64,000 bases of DNA from Indolivaga alginatilytica. Its GTDB lineage: Bacteria > Bacteroidota > Bacteroidia > Bacteroidales > Dysgonomonadaceae. Shown here piece after piece: positions 1 to 8,300 of this stretch (the first letter of the stretch is position 1; every line of letters starts with the position of its first letter). Below the pieces are notes generated by a model that saw nothing but the letters and a program-made list of their open reading frames with translations, was not told where the DNA came from and did no database searches. Location: assembly GCF_003201355.1 (NCBI RefSeq), contig NZ_QICL01000002.1, forward strand, positions 1 through 64,000. Reading direction: 5' to 3'. A program made the position numbers and the translations under genes.

Positions 1-89
1 AGGTGGATTGTTTATCTAATCCTTATATGATATAATACCTTTTATGGAATTAATGTTTATGTATTAGTTTAGTGCATCAATGTATATAG

Positions 90-1805
90 ATGGGAAAGAT
101 TATTATAACGCCTCCATTCTGGTGGAATGAGTGGTCTATCTGCTTTTATATTATAGTGGTGATCACCCTTTTGATTCTATTGCTGAACTTCCAGAAAAGA
201 AAAGAGGAAAAGAAGAATAAGGAGAAGATCGATAAAATGAAAGCCGATCAGGAGAAAGAAGCTTATGATTCGAAGATAAATTTCTTTACCAATATTGCAC
301 ACGAGATACGTACTCCGGTGAGCCTTATTATAGGACCGTTGGAACAGATTACGGCAAACAGCCATTCTCTACCTGAGGATATTGTGTCTGACCTCACTAT
401 TATAGACAGGAACAGTCAGCGGCTGCTGTCTCTGGTTAATCAATTGCTCGATTTCAGAAAAATAGAAAGGGAAACAATCCGGATTTCGCTATCGGATCAG
501 AATATTTATGAATTTCTTCTGGCTATCCACGATCGCTTTAAATCATTCATAGAACATAAAAGCATAAAGTTTATTTACTCATACAATGATAAAAACTTCC
601 GTACAGGTATAGATGTCGAGAATCTGACAAAGGTGGTAAGTAACCTGTTGAATAATGCCTCGAAATACACGAAAGACTATATTGAGTTGAACCTTCATGT
701 GGATACCGCAGCAGATAAATACAGTATTTCTGTCATTGATAACGGTATGGGTATTCCTGAGAATGAACGGGAGAATATATTCAAGCCGTTTTACCAGATT
801 TCGGGAAGTGATAAGTCCGGGACGGGAATCGGCTTATATCTGGTGAAATCTATAATAGATGCTTGCGCCGGAAAGATTACGATAGAAAGCGAAATGGGTA
901 AAGGTTTGACTTTCTCCGTAGAACTGCCTATAATTCACAAGATAGATTCCGACAAGGAAGAGACAGTAGAATCAGCCGTCAGTATTGAAAAGGAGAAAAC
1001 AGACTTAGAGAATGTTTATTCATATAATCAGGAGTCTCTATTAGAAGATAAACCAACGCTTCTGATTGTGGAAGACAATTTGGACATGCAGTATTTTCTG
1101 CATAAAAATTTCACTGCCTCCTATCACGTGCTTCTGGCGAATAATGGCTTAGAGGGAATCAAGATGCTGGAGAAGAACGAAGTCGATATTATCATCAGTG
1201 ATATAATGATGCGTGAAATGGATGGAATAGAGTTTTGTCAAAGAGTAAAGATCTCTATCCTGTGGAATCATATTCCGGTTATCCTGCTGACTGCCAAAAC
1301 GAATATCGTCTCTAAGATTGAAGCGCTGGAAATAGGGGCGGATGCTTATGTAGAAAAACCATTTTCGATGTCTTACCTTTCGGCTCAGATAAATAACCTT
1401 CTCGAATCAAGAAAGAGCCTCCTGAAAAGGTTCACGGAAACCCCTTTTACTTCTTTAAAGAGCATTGCAGGAAATAAAGCGGATGAAGAATTCCTGACCA
1501 AATTACATGACATAATAGAAAAGAATATTTCGAATGTCGATTTCTCTGTCGAACAGTTAGCCGAAGAGTTATGCATAAGCAGTTCGGGCTTATTTGCTAA
1601 AATAAAGAATCTGGCAGGGATTACACCCAATAAGCTTCTGCTGATTGTAAGGCTTCGGAAAGCTACTGAATTACTGGCAGAAAATAAGTACCGGGTAAAT
1701 GAGGTTTGCTACATGACCGGATTTAACAGCCCCTCTTATTTTGCGAAATGTTTCCAGAAACAATACGGAGTATTACCCAAGGATTTCAACGAAAGCCGGC
1801 AGTAG
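90..1805 (+). CDS. Hybrid two-component sensor kinase/response regulator/AraC protein, N-terminally truncated
   Basis: The protein has 571 residues. A membrane segment (about 12-34) is followed by a histidine kinase: the H-box has His71 in NIAHEIRTP, the N-box is near 185-194, and the ATP lid glycines are DNGMGIP (218-223) and GTGIGL (244-249). A receiver domain (about 322-438) has the acidic pair E328/D329, phospho-acceptor Asp371, Thr401 and Lys423. A C-terminal AraC helix-turn-helix runs from about 470 to 568. This is the back half of the HTCS family that controls polysaccharide utilisation in Bacteroidota. The usual ~750-residue periplasmic beta-propeller and Y_Y_Y sensor is missing: the residues ITPPFWWNEW are the normal junction after Y_Y_Y, but a TAG stop directly precedes the ATG and the upstream 89 bases have stops in all three frames. 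It is either a truncated remnant or a sensor-less kinase; all catalytic motifs look intact. Confidence 0.85.
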   Translation: MGKIIITPPFWWNEWSICFYIIVVITLLILLLNFQKRKEEKKNKEKIDKMKADQEKEAYDSKINFFTNIAHEIRTPVSLIIGPLEQITANSHSLPEDIVSDLTIIDRNSQRLLSLVNQLLDFRKIERETIRISLSDQNIYEFLLAIHDRFKSFIEHKSIKFIYSYNDKNFRTGIDVENLTKVVSNLLNNASKYTKDYIELNLHVDTAADKYSISVIDNGMGIPENERENIFKPFYQISGSDKSGTGIGLYLVKSIIDACAGKITIESEMGKGLTFSVELPIIHKIDSDKEETVESAVSIEKEKTDLENVYSYNQESLLEDKPTLLIVEDNLDMQYFLHKNFTASYHVLLANNGLEGIKMLEKNEVDIIISDIMMREMDGIEFCQRVKISILWNHIPVILLTAKTNIVSKIEALEIGADAYVEKPFSMSYLSAQINNLLESRKSLLKRFTETPFTSLKSIAGNKADEEFLTKLHDIIEKNISNVDFSVEQLAEELCISSSGLFAKIKNLAGITPNKLLLIVRLRKATELLAENKYRVNEVCYMTGFNSPSYFAKCFQKQYGVLPKDFNESRQ

Positions 1806-1846
1806 GTCCCACACCATATTGTTTTAACGGTTTTGGTTTCATAAAG

Positions 1847-1880
1847 AAAGGTTGCCTCGGGAGAACCCGAGACAACCTTT
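1847..1880. terminator. Bidirectional terminator hairpin between convergent genes
   Basis: Arms AAAGGTTGCCTCGGG and CCCGAGACAACCTTT pair with one mismatch around a 4-base loop. The hairpin lies between the ends of the HTCS gene and the convergent OmpA-like gene. No strong T-run follows on either strand, so the call rests on stem strength and position. Confidence 0.6.
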
Positions 1881-1911
1881 GCTGTATAAGAACCATTCGT
1901 ACCGATGATTA

Positions 1912-2781
1912 TCAATTTCCGTCGAGAGAACTTGGCGGAGCCTGTTCAATCAGTTCCATAAACTGATCCAGTTTAGGAGTAATGATTATCTGCGTTCTAC
2001 GGTTACGGTTTTTTCCTTCGGGAGTGTTGTTATTGGCAATCGGATTATACTCTCCACGTCCTGCAGCAGTCAGACGTTTAGGATCAACCCCATACGTATT
2101 TTGCAATGCCTGAACAACAGATGAGCCGCGTAAAGCACTCAAATCCCAGTTGTTACGGATGTTAGGACGGGAAATAGGATCGGTGTCGGTATTTCCTTCC
2201 ACCAATACATCATACTCTTTATAATCCAGAATGACCTTCGCAATCTTACTAAGAGTTTCACCTGCTTTATCGCTTATCTCGAAGCTGCCGGAACGATACA
2301 ACATGTTGTCGGACAGTGAAATATACACAACGCCTTTCAATACTTGAATATCAAGATCCTTCATTTCTTCGCGACTGAGCGAACGGGTAAGATTATTAAC
2401 CATCACCAGATTCAAAGAATCGGATCTGTTTTTAGCTTGTACCAGATGCTGAATAAAGCGGTTGGATGCATTGATTTCATCTACCAGTTTTCCAATATTC
2501 GCATTACCTTGAGAACTATGCTGAAGACTCTTATTCAATGAATTTTGCATTTCAGCTAAAGCTGTACGCAATTCCTCATTGTTTTTTCGGGCTTCTGCCA
2601 GACTTTCTTCTAAACTTGTTGCACGAGTGCGGCTTTCGGTCAACTGCAATTGACTTCCCTGAAATTCAGTTTGCAGTTGTTTATAATCTGTTTCCAGATT
2701 TTTAAACTTTCCCTTAGTGACACACCCCGTAAACATTAAACTTGCTGTTAATATCAGCAACGACCAAACAGAATATTTCAT
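1912..2781 (-). CDS. OmpA-family peptidoglycan-binding lipoprotein
   Basis: 289 residues. A lipoprotein signal ends at MFTGC, with Cys20 the likely lipidated residue, so the mature protein should be anchored in the outer membrane. Residues about 25-100 are rich in Glu, Leu, Gln and Ser with heptad character (coiled coil). The C-terminal part (about 165-275) is an OmpA-like domain, with the typical EGNTDTDPI, LSALRGSSVVQAL and NRRTQIIITP segments that bind meso-diaminopimelate in peptidoglycan. It probably tethers the outer membrane to the cell wall. The gene converges on the HTCS gene, and a copy of the dispersed modular element lies about 120 bases upstream of its start. The OmpA domain call is firm; the specific role is inferred from the family. 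Confidence 0.9.
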   Translation of the reverse strand: MKYSVWSLLILTASLMFTGCVTKGKFKNLETDYKQLQTEFQGSQLQLTESRTRATSLEESLAEARKNNEELRTALAEMQNSLNKSLQHSSQGNANIGKLVDEINASNRFIQHLVQAKNRSDSLNLVMVNNLTRSLSREEMKDLDIQVLKGVVYISLSDNMLYRSGSFEISDKAGETLSKIAKVILDYKEYDVLVEGNTDTDPISRPNIRNNWDLSALRGSSVVQALQNTYGVDPKRLTAAGRGEYNPIANNNTPEGKNRNRRTQIIITPKLDQFMELIEQAPPSSLDGN

Positions 2782-2901
2782 AAACTAAATCTTATTATTG
2801 AATTTAATTATATAATCAATATTAATAACAACAATGTTCATTAATTGTTTGAGGTCGTATGGCTTATATCCGTTAATATCTTACACGGGTCAATAACTTA
2901 A

Positions 2902-3030
2902 ATAAGTAGCTGTAAATATTTAATGCTGTATTTTTGGTCGTAGGGGCAGACCTATGTGTCAGCCCGATACAGACAGGTGAACACATAGGTTCACCCCTAC
3001 ACCAAAGCAATAAACAGGTCTTAGACCTTA
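2902..3030 (+). repeat. Dispersed modular element, copy 1 (composite, 61-bp palindrome module)
   Basis: It begins AAGTAGCTGTAAATATTTAATG and ends AGGTCTTAGACCTTA. Between them sits a 61-bp near-palindrome (2940-3000) with ends GTAGGGGCAGACCTATGTGT and ACACATAGGTTCACCCCTAC. The same composite, about nine bases in ten identical by eye, recurs inverted at 41924-42053. In the direction of the OmpA-like gene the GGTC palindrome is distal and the TTAAAT end is proximal. Confidence 0.85.
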
Positions 3031-3043
3031 GTTATACAAAAGG

Positions 3044-3190
3044 GTGACAAGAGTCACAAAAAGTAATCGGTAAAGTGACAAAGGTGACTATAAAGTGTCA
3101 CTTTTTCGATTTTTTTAATATCTTGTTTATCAGTAATTAATGATTTAAAAGGTTACAAAAGTAACAAAAGTGACACTTTTTGTACACTTC
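3044..3190 (+). repeat. Iteron-like GTGACAAA / GTTACAAAAG direct repeats
   Basis: Short tandem motifs such as GTGACAA, GTCACAAA and GTGACAAAGGTGAC are followed near 3150-3180 by AAAAGGTTACAAAAGTAAC. A closely similar stretch is found on the other strand near 49750-49785. Function unknown. They could be binding sites or the remains of a mobile element. Confidence 0.5.
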
Positions 3191-3290
3191 TTTTTTCTCT
3201 TTGTTCCTGTCACCTTTTTTATCATACCTTATCCTTTACAGATAGATAAAAAAAGTGGGCTTATCTGCTAAAAAAGAAGCTTGTAACTGA

Positions 3291-3499
3291 CTGACGCACC
3301 TCTTACGAGGTTTGTCTTTCATTTTGCCTTGATGCAAAACGAAACAAAAGATCAAGACTGAGCCTTTTTACCCGACCCGATACGTGCTCGAAAGCGAAAA
3401 CAAAAAATACGTTTAATGCTGATTTCTTTTTGTTTTTTACGCTTTCTTCCCACATCGGGTGCCCCGTGTAATCGGCAAGGTCGGTAGCCTGACGGATGT
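3291..3499 (-). repeat. Long inverted repeat, left copy (~208 bp)
   Basis: Reverse-complemented, this stretch aligns along its whole length with 5061-5268, from CATCCGTCAGGCTA to GGTGCGTCAG, with mostly single-base differences. Two potential stems are kept in both copies: CTTGAT...ATCAAG, and CCTC-NNNN-GAGG with a different loop in each copy. That suggests a structured RNA or DNA element rather than a coding sequence. The two copies face each other around 1.56 kb carrying two small genes. Confidence 0.8.
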
Positions 3500-3579
3500 A
3501 ATTAAGACGATTAAAGAACTTGTAAATCCTTTAAAATGAAAAAACAGACTAAAAATAAATGAAGAAATGTTCGGCAATC

Positions 3580-3945
3580 TTATTCGGTTGTATACGCAAT
3601 ATTAGAATAAGCAGTTGAATTACCGTTGTATATTCTATTACCGCTTATGGTATATACAATATCAGAGTATGCAGTTGAGTTACCTCTGTAGATTTTGCCA
3701 TCGCTTATGGTATATACAATATCAGAGTATGCGGTTGAATTACCTCTGTAGACTCTGCCATCGCTTATGGTATATGCAATATTAGAGTAAGCAGTTGAGT
3801 TACCATTGTATATTCTACCATCGCTTACGGTATATACAATATCAGAATAAGCAGTTGAATTGCCTTTATAGATTCTACCGTTACCGGCATAACTAATCAA
3901 ACTTATACAAAGCAAAACGGACATTAATAATATTACTTTTTTCAT
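3580..3945 (-). CDS. Small secreted protein of five tandem 20-residue repeats (beta-flower-like)
   Basis: 121 residues: a cleavable signal peptide (MKKVILLMSVLLCISLISYA), then almost nothing but five tandem repeats of about 20 residues with the pattern G-RIY-GNSTAYSDIVYTI-D, ending in YTTE. At DNA level these are 60-bp direct repeats over about 3586-3885. The pattern resembles Bacteroidota proteins that I recall being annotated as 5-fold beta-flower proteins; that assignment is from memory and unverified. A closed five-bladed fold with one repeat per blade is a reasonable inference. Exported to the periplasm or outside. It lies between the long inverted repeats with an XRE regulator, which suggests an accessory cargo gene. 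Substrate or function unknown. Confidence 0.8.
   Translation of the reverse strand: MKKVILLMSVLLCISLISYAGNGRIYKGNSTAYSDIVYTVSDGRIYNGNSTAYSNIAYTISDGRVYRGNSTAYSDIVYTISDGKIYRGNSTAYSDIVYTISGNRIYNGNSTAYSNIAYTTE
3586..3885 (-). repeat. Five in-frame 60-bp tandem repeats
   Basis: Within the small secreted protein gene, the unit GCTTATGGTATATACAAT with its surrounding 60 bases recurs about five times on the + strand. Differences are mostly synonymous or swap R/K and V/A. The array encodes the five 20-residue protein repeats. Confidence 0.85.
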
Positions 3946-4276
3946 AATGTTAAATTGTTAGGTATTTCGTTTGACTAAGAAACAACAAAATAGTTTAACG
4001 TAGAGAATAAAATAATATAATTATCTTCAAAAATAACCAATAAAAAGAAAAGAGGAAATAACCCGAGTCATTCCCTCTTTTTTGTGCCTTTCATTATTAA
4101 GCACCATTTCAAACACATTTAGATTCAGGTTAATAAATACAGATTGGTTGTTGAATAACTATAATTAATATCGTCGATTTGCAAATAAGCTTCTGTGCAG
4201 GCATTACCTCGAGTGCGGCACGAGCGTGTAGCTTTCGAAAAACGTATTTCGACTATCAAATCAGGATTCTTTTTAT

Positions 4277-4368
4277 AAGTAACGTCTAATATTTAATGCG
4301 ATGTTTTATCAGTATAACTATCTCCGGTTTTTATGCCTGCCAAATCAATAAAAAGGTCTGAGACCTTA
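4277..4368 (+). repeat. Dispersed modular element, copy 2
   Basis: It runs AAGTAACG...CTAATATTTAATGCGATGTTTTA...GTATAACTATCTCC...ATGCCTGCCAAATCAATAAAA and ends in AAGGTCTGAGACCTTA. This is the plain type, without the long palindrome. Confidence 0.8.
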
Positions 4369-4391
4369 TCACAAAAATAGGAGCTAATCAT

Positions 4392-4508
4392 GTAATAAAA
4401 TATTTTACTACAAGATATTATATTTGCTGAATATCAGCAGATATTTTACTTTTGGCAGAGAAAAACCGAGAATATGGTAAATTATTACCCAAGTTGCGGT
4501 AAAATATC
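4392..4508. promoter_or_regulatory. Candidate XRE operator cluster (GTAAAATATC motifs)
   Basis: The motif occurs as AATATTTTAC (4399-4408), GATATTTTAC (4440-4449) and GGTAAAATATC (4498-4508, opposite orientation), with a GGTAAATTATTACC dyad (4476-4489) between. The sites lie 60-180 bases upstream of the XRE gene. Autoregulation is inferred from position and from the family's usual behaviour. Confidence 0.45.
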
Positions 4509-4571
4509 TTAATTTAGCACTAAACTTCAACGATACACATTTGTTTAATCAACTGATAACGATATATAAAT

Positions 4572-5000
4572 ATGGAAACTGTAGCCAAAAAGAGAAAGAA
4601 AATCAATCACGGAAGAAATTTGCGGATTGCAAGAACTAGTATGGATATCACACAGGAAGATTTAGCTTTCAGAGTAAACATGTCTCAAAGTAAAGTATCT
4701 GCTTTGGAACTCGAAGAAGTAATAGATGATTCTGTCCTTGATAAATTCGCAACGGCTCTAAATGTTCCTGTTAATTTCCTGAAAAATTTTGAGCCTGAGG
4801 AGGTGATAAATTCTTATAATGTATATGAAAATGAATTTTCAATGACACATGCAGAAAATTCACAAGGGGATATTATGGGGCAGAAAATTGTTGAAAGAGA
4901 AGAAAATATATACAATCCACTTGATAAAGTTTCCGAATTATACGAAAGGCTTCTAAAAGAAAAAGATAAGCAAATAGAAGAACTAAAAGTAAACCGTTAA
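4572..5000 (+). CDS. XRE-family helix-turn-helix regulator with C-terminal coiled coil
   Basis: 142 residues. An HTH_3/XRE domain spans about 12-70 (LRIARTSMDITQEDLAFRVN, then SQSKVSALE as recognition helix and VPVNFLKNF at the end). A linker follows, then a short C-terminal coiled coil (YERLLKEKDKQIEELK) that probably mediates dimerisation. Proteins of this length and layout are common in Bacteroidota accessory DNA. The gene stands alone in the patch bounded by the long inverted repeats. Repeated GTAAAATATC motifs upstream make autoregulation plausible. Its targets are unknown; the secreted repeat protein on the opposite strand, about 630 bases away, is the only neighbour inside the repeats. 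Confidence 0.85.
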   Translation: METVAKKRKKINHGRNLRIARTSMDITQEDLAFRVNMSQSKVSALELEEVIDDSVLDKFATALNVPVNFLKNFEPEEVINSYNVYENEFSMTHAENSQGDIMGQKIVEREENIYNPLDKVSELYERLLKEKDKQIEELKVNR

Positions 5001-5060
5001 ACAGGTTTAAATTTTATAAAGAGTCCAACGGCAATCATTCCTTTGTTTAGCGTAGGTTGG

Positions 5061-5268
5061 CATCCGTCAGGCTATCGACCTTGTCGGTTGCACGGGGTAT
5101 CCGATGTGATTGGAAGCGTAAAAAACAAAAAGAAATCAGAGTCAAAAGTATTTTTTTGTTTTCGCTTTCGAGCACGTATCGGGTCGTGCAAAGAGGCACA
5201 GTCTTGATTTTTTGTTTCGTTTTGCATCAAGGCAAAATGAAAGGCAAGCCTCGTGAGAGGCGCGACAG
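5061..5268 (+). repeat. Long inverted repeat, right copy (~208 bp)
   Basis: Mirror of 3291-3499, from CATCCGTCAGGCTATCGACC to GAGGCGCGACAG. The CTTGAT...ATCAAG stem and the CCTCGTGAGAGG hairpin are kept, the latter with a different loop from the left copy. Confidence 0.8.
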
Positions 5269-5310
5269 TAAATATAAATCTGTGGTTATCTGTGTTCTGA
5301 GAAGTTTACT

Positions 5311-5318
5311 TATCTTTG
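5311..5318 (+). promoter_or_regulatory. Probable -7 element of the alpha-2-macroglobulin gene
   Basis: TATCTTTG fits the Bacteroidota -7 consensus TAnnTTTG and lies about 35 bases before the start codon. No clear -33 TTTG was found. Confidence 0.5.
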
Positions 5319-5353
5319 TTCTAAGTTTACACATTTACTAAAAATAGCACTTC

Positions 5354-8300
5354 ATGAGAAAAATAAACCCAATATTGGTATTATTTCTGACAATAGGGTT
5401 TTTGTTACTGACAAACGCCTGTAGCCGTAAGGGTTCACGTACTATCGACCCCGAATTTGCACGTTATATTGCAGCTTTTACCTACGGATCGGTTTCCTCC
5501 GTATCTTCCATACAAATTGAATTGAATCAGGATATGCCTTCTGTCGAATTGAATGCGGAGGTAGATCAGGATTTATTCGAGTTTTCACCTAAAATTAAAG
5601 GGAAAGCCTATTGGGTAAATACACGAACCATCAAATTTGTACCCGAACCGGGGGAGTTAAAGCAAGGCGAGACTTACGATGCTTGGTTTAAACTCGATAA
5701 AGTACTTCAAGTAGAAAAAGACTTCAAAGAATTTTACTTCTACTTTAAAGTACCCGAGCAAAATTTTGCGGTAGATATGTTACCCTATTCCCCAACAAAG
5801 GACAATGACCTCACATGGAATACAGTGAGAGGAACACTATCATTAGCAGACGAAGCCTCTATGCCCGATATTGAAAAAATGCTATCGGTAGAAGGAAATT
5901 CCAATACAGCAGTCGTAAAAATAGAAGCTACGGACGTAAAAGGTCGGTATGCCTTTACCATTGACAGCCTCAAGAGAACAACTCAGGATCTGACCTATAC
6001 ACTGAAAGTGGACGGCTCGCCTATCGGAGCAAAAAGAGATGCGGAAAAACTTCCGATAGTGATTCCTGCAATTAATGCTTCCACATTCTCGGTTATTGAT
6101 GTGCGTACCGCTTACGAGCCGTCGGAATGTATCCGTATTACATTCAGCGACCCGTTATCTAACAATCAGAATATACAAGGGTTGGTCAATCCGAATGGAA
6201 TCGAAAATTTTTCATACGAAATACAAAAGAACGTACTGAAACTCTATTTAGATGGCAACAGTAGCAATACAAGTGTCGATCTGAATATCTTTAAAGAACT
6301 GAAAAGCTCTGAAAATAAAACCTTGGATAAGAACTACAATTACCAATTATCTCTTGAAAAGAATAAACCTGAGATTAAATTGCTCAACTCGGGTAATATT
6401 CTCCCCAATTCCGATAATCTGAACATACCCTTCCAGGCGGTCAACCTGTGGGCTGTAGATGTTACAATTGTCAAGATATTTGAAAACAATGTATTAGGAT
6501 ACCTTCAATCGAATGATTTTGGAGGTGATAACGAATTGAGACGCTTCGGTCGTTTAGTGCTTAAAAAGCAAATCAGGCTCGATGAAGACCATACCATGCG
6601 ATTGGATCAGTGGAATAATTTCTTAATAGACCTATCCACACTCATCAAGCAAGAGCCGGGTGCAATCTATCGGGTTAAGTTTACGATGAAGAAAGAATAT
6701 TCATTATACCCCTGTAGTGGAATAGTACCTCAAGTGCCTCAGGAAGCGGGTTTGGAGAGATTCGACAATCGTATGTCGGAAGAAGACGAAGCTGTTTGGG
6801 ACATTCCTCAAACCTATTATTATGATCCTATAGATTGGGAGGATTACGATTGGGAAGAAAGGGAAGACCCTTGTAAAAGCAGTTATTACAGCAACCGCTC
6901 ATCCGACTGTATTGTGTTTGCCTCTAATATAGGTTTAGTAGCCAAAATAGGTTCAGACAAAAAAGTAACGGTCGCATTAACCGATATACTTACCACAAAA
7001 CCCATATCGGGAGCAGTTGTGGATGTGTATAATTTTCAGATGCAGCGTATAGGATCGGCTAAAACCGATGGCGACGGATTTGCTACTATCGATTATAAAG
7101 GCGGAGTTCCTTTTGTGGTGGTTGCTGCAAAAGATAAAGATAAAGGCTATTTGAAACTGACTTCTAATCTTTCTCTATCCCTAAGTAATTTTGATGTCAG
7201 TGGAAAAGAAATACAAAAAGGCTTGAAAGGTTATATATACGGAGAAAGAGGTGTCTGGCGTCCGGGCGATTCTATTTACCTGACATTTATATTGGATGAT
7301 AAAGTAAATCCCCTGCCTAAAGGGCATCCTGTATCATTGGATTTATTTACACCGACCGGTCAGTTGTATCAGAAACATGTAAATACATCGGGCAAAGACG
7401 GGTTCTATACCTTCAAGCTGGCAACCGATCCGGGAGCCATTACAGGTAACTGGCGGGCAGATATAAAAGTAGGGGGAGCGACTTTCTCTAAAACCATAAA
7501 AATAGAAACCGTAAAACCTAACAGGTTAAAAGTCCGGTTGAATGTCGGAGAACTGATTGATGCGAGCAGAGGTGTCTTGAACAGCACTTTGTCATCGCAA
7601 TGGTTGCATGGAGCAGCAGCATCTAACCTGAAAGCAAGTGTTGAGATGACTTTGTCTGTTGCCGGAAATCCATTTAAAGGATATGAGGCATATTCGTTTA
7701 ATAATCCTGCAAGTAATTTCAGTACCGATACATATACCATATTTGAAGGAAGGCTCGATGCAAGCGGCAATGCTAATGTGGCAGGAAAACTACCTCCGGC
7801 ATCCAATGCGCCGGGGATGCTTAAGGCAACTTTAGTATCGAGGGTATTCGAAACGGGAGGCGATGCAAGTATCTATTCGCAGACTGCGGCTTATTCTCCC
7901 TACTCGGCATATGTCGGTATCAAATCGCCTAACGAATCTGACTACGAAATGTTGGAAACAGGAAAAGACAATATGTTGGATATCGCAACCTTGTCTCCCG
8001 ACGGAAAACCTCTTAACAGATCGGATATCAATGTGAAAATATATAAGATTAAATGGTCGTGGTGGTGGAACCGCAATAACGACGATTTATCTTCCTATGT
8101 CAACAATACATCTGCCAATGTAGTATTGGATAAAGACGTGGCAACTGTTAGCGGAAAAGCCAAAGTCAGCTTTAAAGTAGAAGATTCCGAATGGGGACGC
8201 TATTTGGTGATGGCAACCGATAAACAAGGCGGACATATAGCAGGTAAAGTTATATATGTAGACTGGCCTGCATGGAAAGGACGTTCAAACAAAGAAGATG

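Larger units (their letters stand above)
2782..3579. other. 798-base region without a gene, rich in repeats
   Basis: It holds, in order: the leader region of the OmpA-like gene, a composite modular element (2902-3030), a stretch of GTGACAAA/GTTACAAAAG direct repeats (3044-3190), and the left ~208-bp inverted repeat (3291-3499). No open frame with coding character was seen. Confidence 0.7.
3946..4571. other. 626-base region between the repeat protein and the XRE gene
   Basis: No gene was seen. It contains a modular element copy (4277-4368) and an AT-rich stretch (4390-4510) with several GTAAAATATC-type motifs that may be the XRE operator. An imperfect AAAGAGGAAATAACCCGAG / ATTCCCTCTTTTTTGTG segment near 4049-4085 could act as a weak terminator. 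Confidence 0.5.
5001..5353. other. 353-base region before the alpha-2-macroglobulin gene
   Basis: It is mostly occupied by the right inverted repeat (5061-5268), followed by a probable promoter (5311-5318). A 94-codon open frame across the repeat is judged spurious, because the mirrored copy does not preserve it as a gene. Confidence 0.6.

Noticed and set aside
3586-3885. Regular 60-bp repeats that might suggest a CRISPR array
   Set aside because: They are contiguous without spacers and encode the in-frame 20-residue protein repeats of a secreted protein.
4351-4366. GGTCTGAGACC as a restriction or Type IIS recognition feature
   Set aside because: It contains GAGACC by sequence, but its repetition is explained by the dispersed element; no restriction-modification gene is nearby.
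5057-5341. 94-codon open frame downstream of the XRE gene
   Set aside because: It lies almost wholly within the right inverted repeat, has unusual Arg/Lys/Phe composition, and the mirrored copy does not keep it as an equivalent gene.
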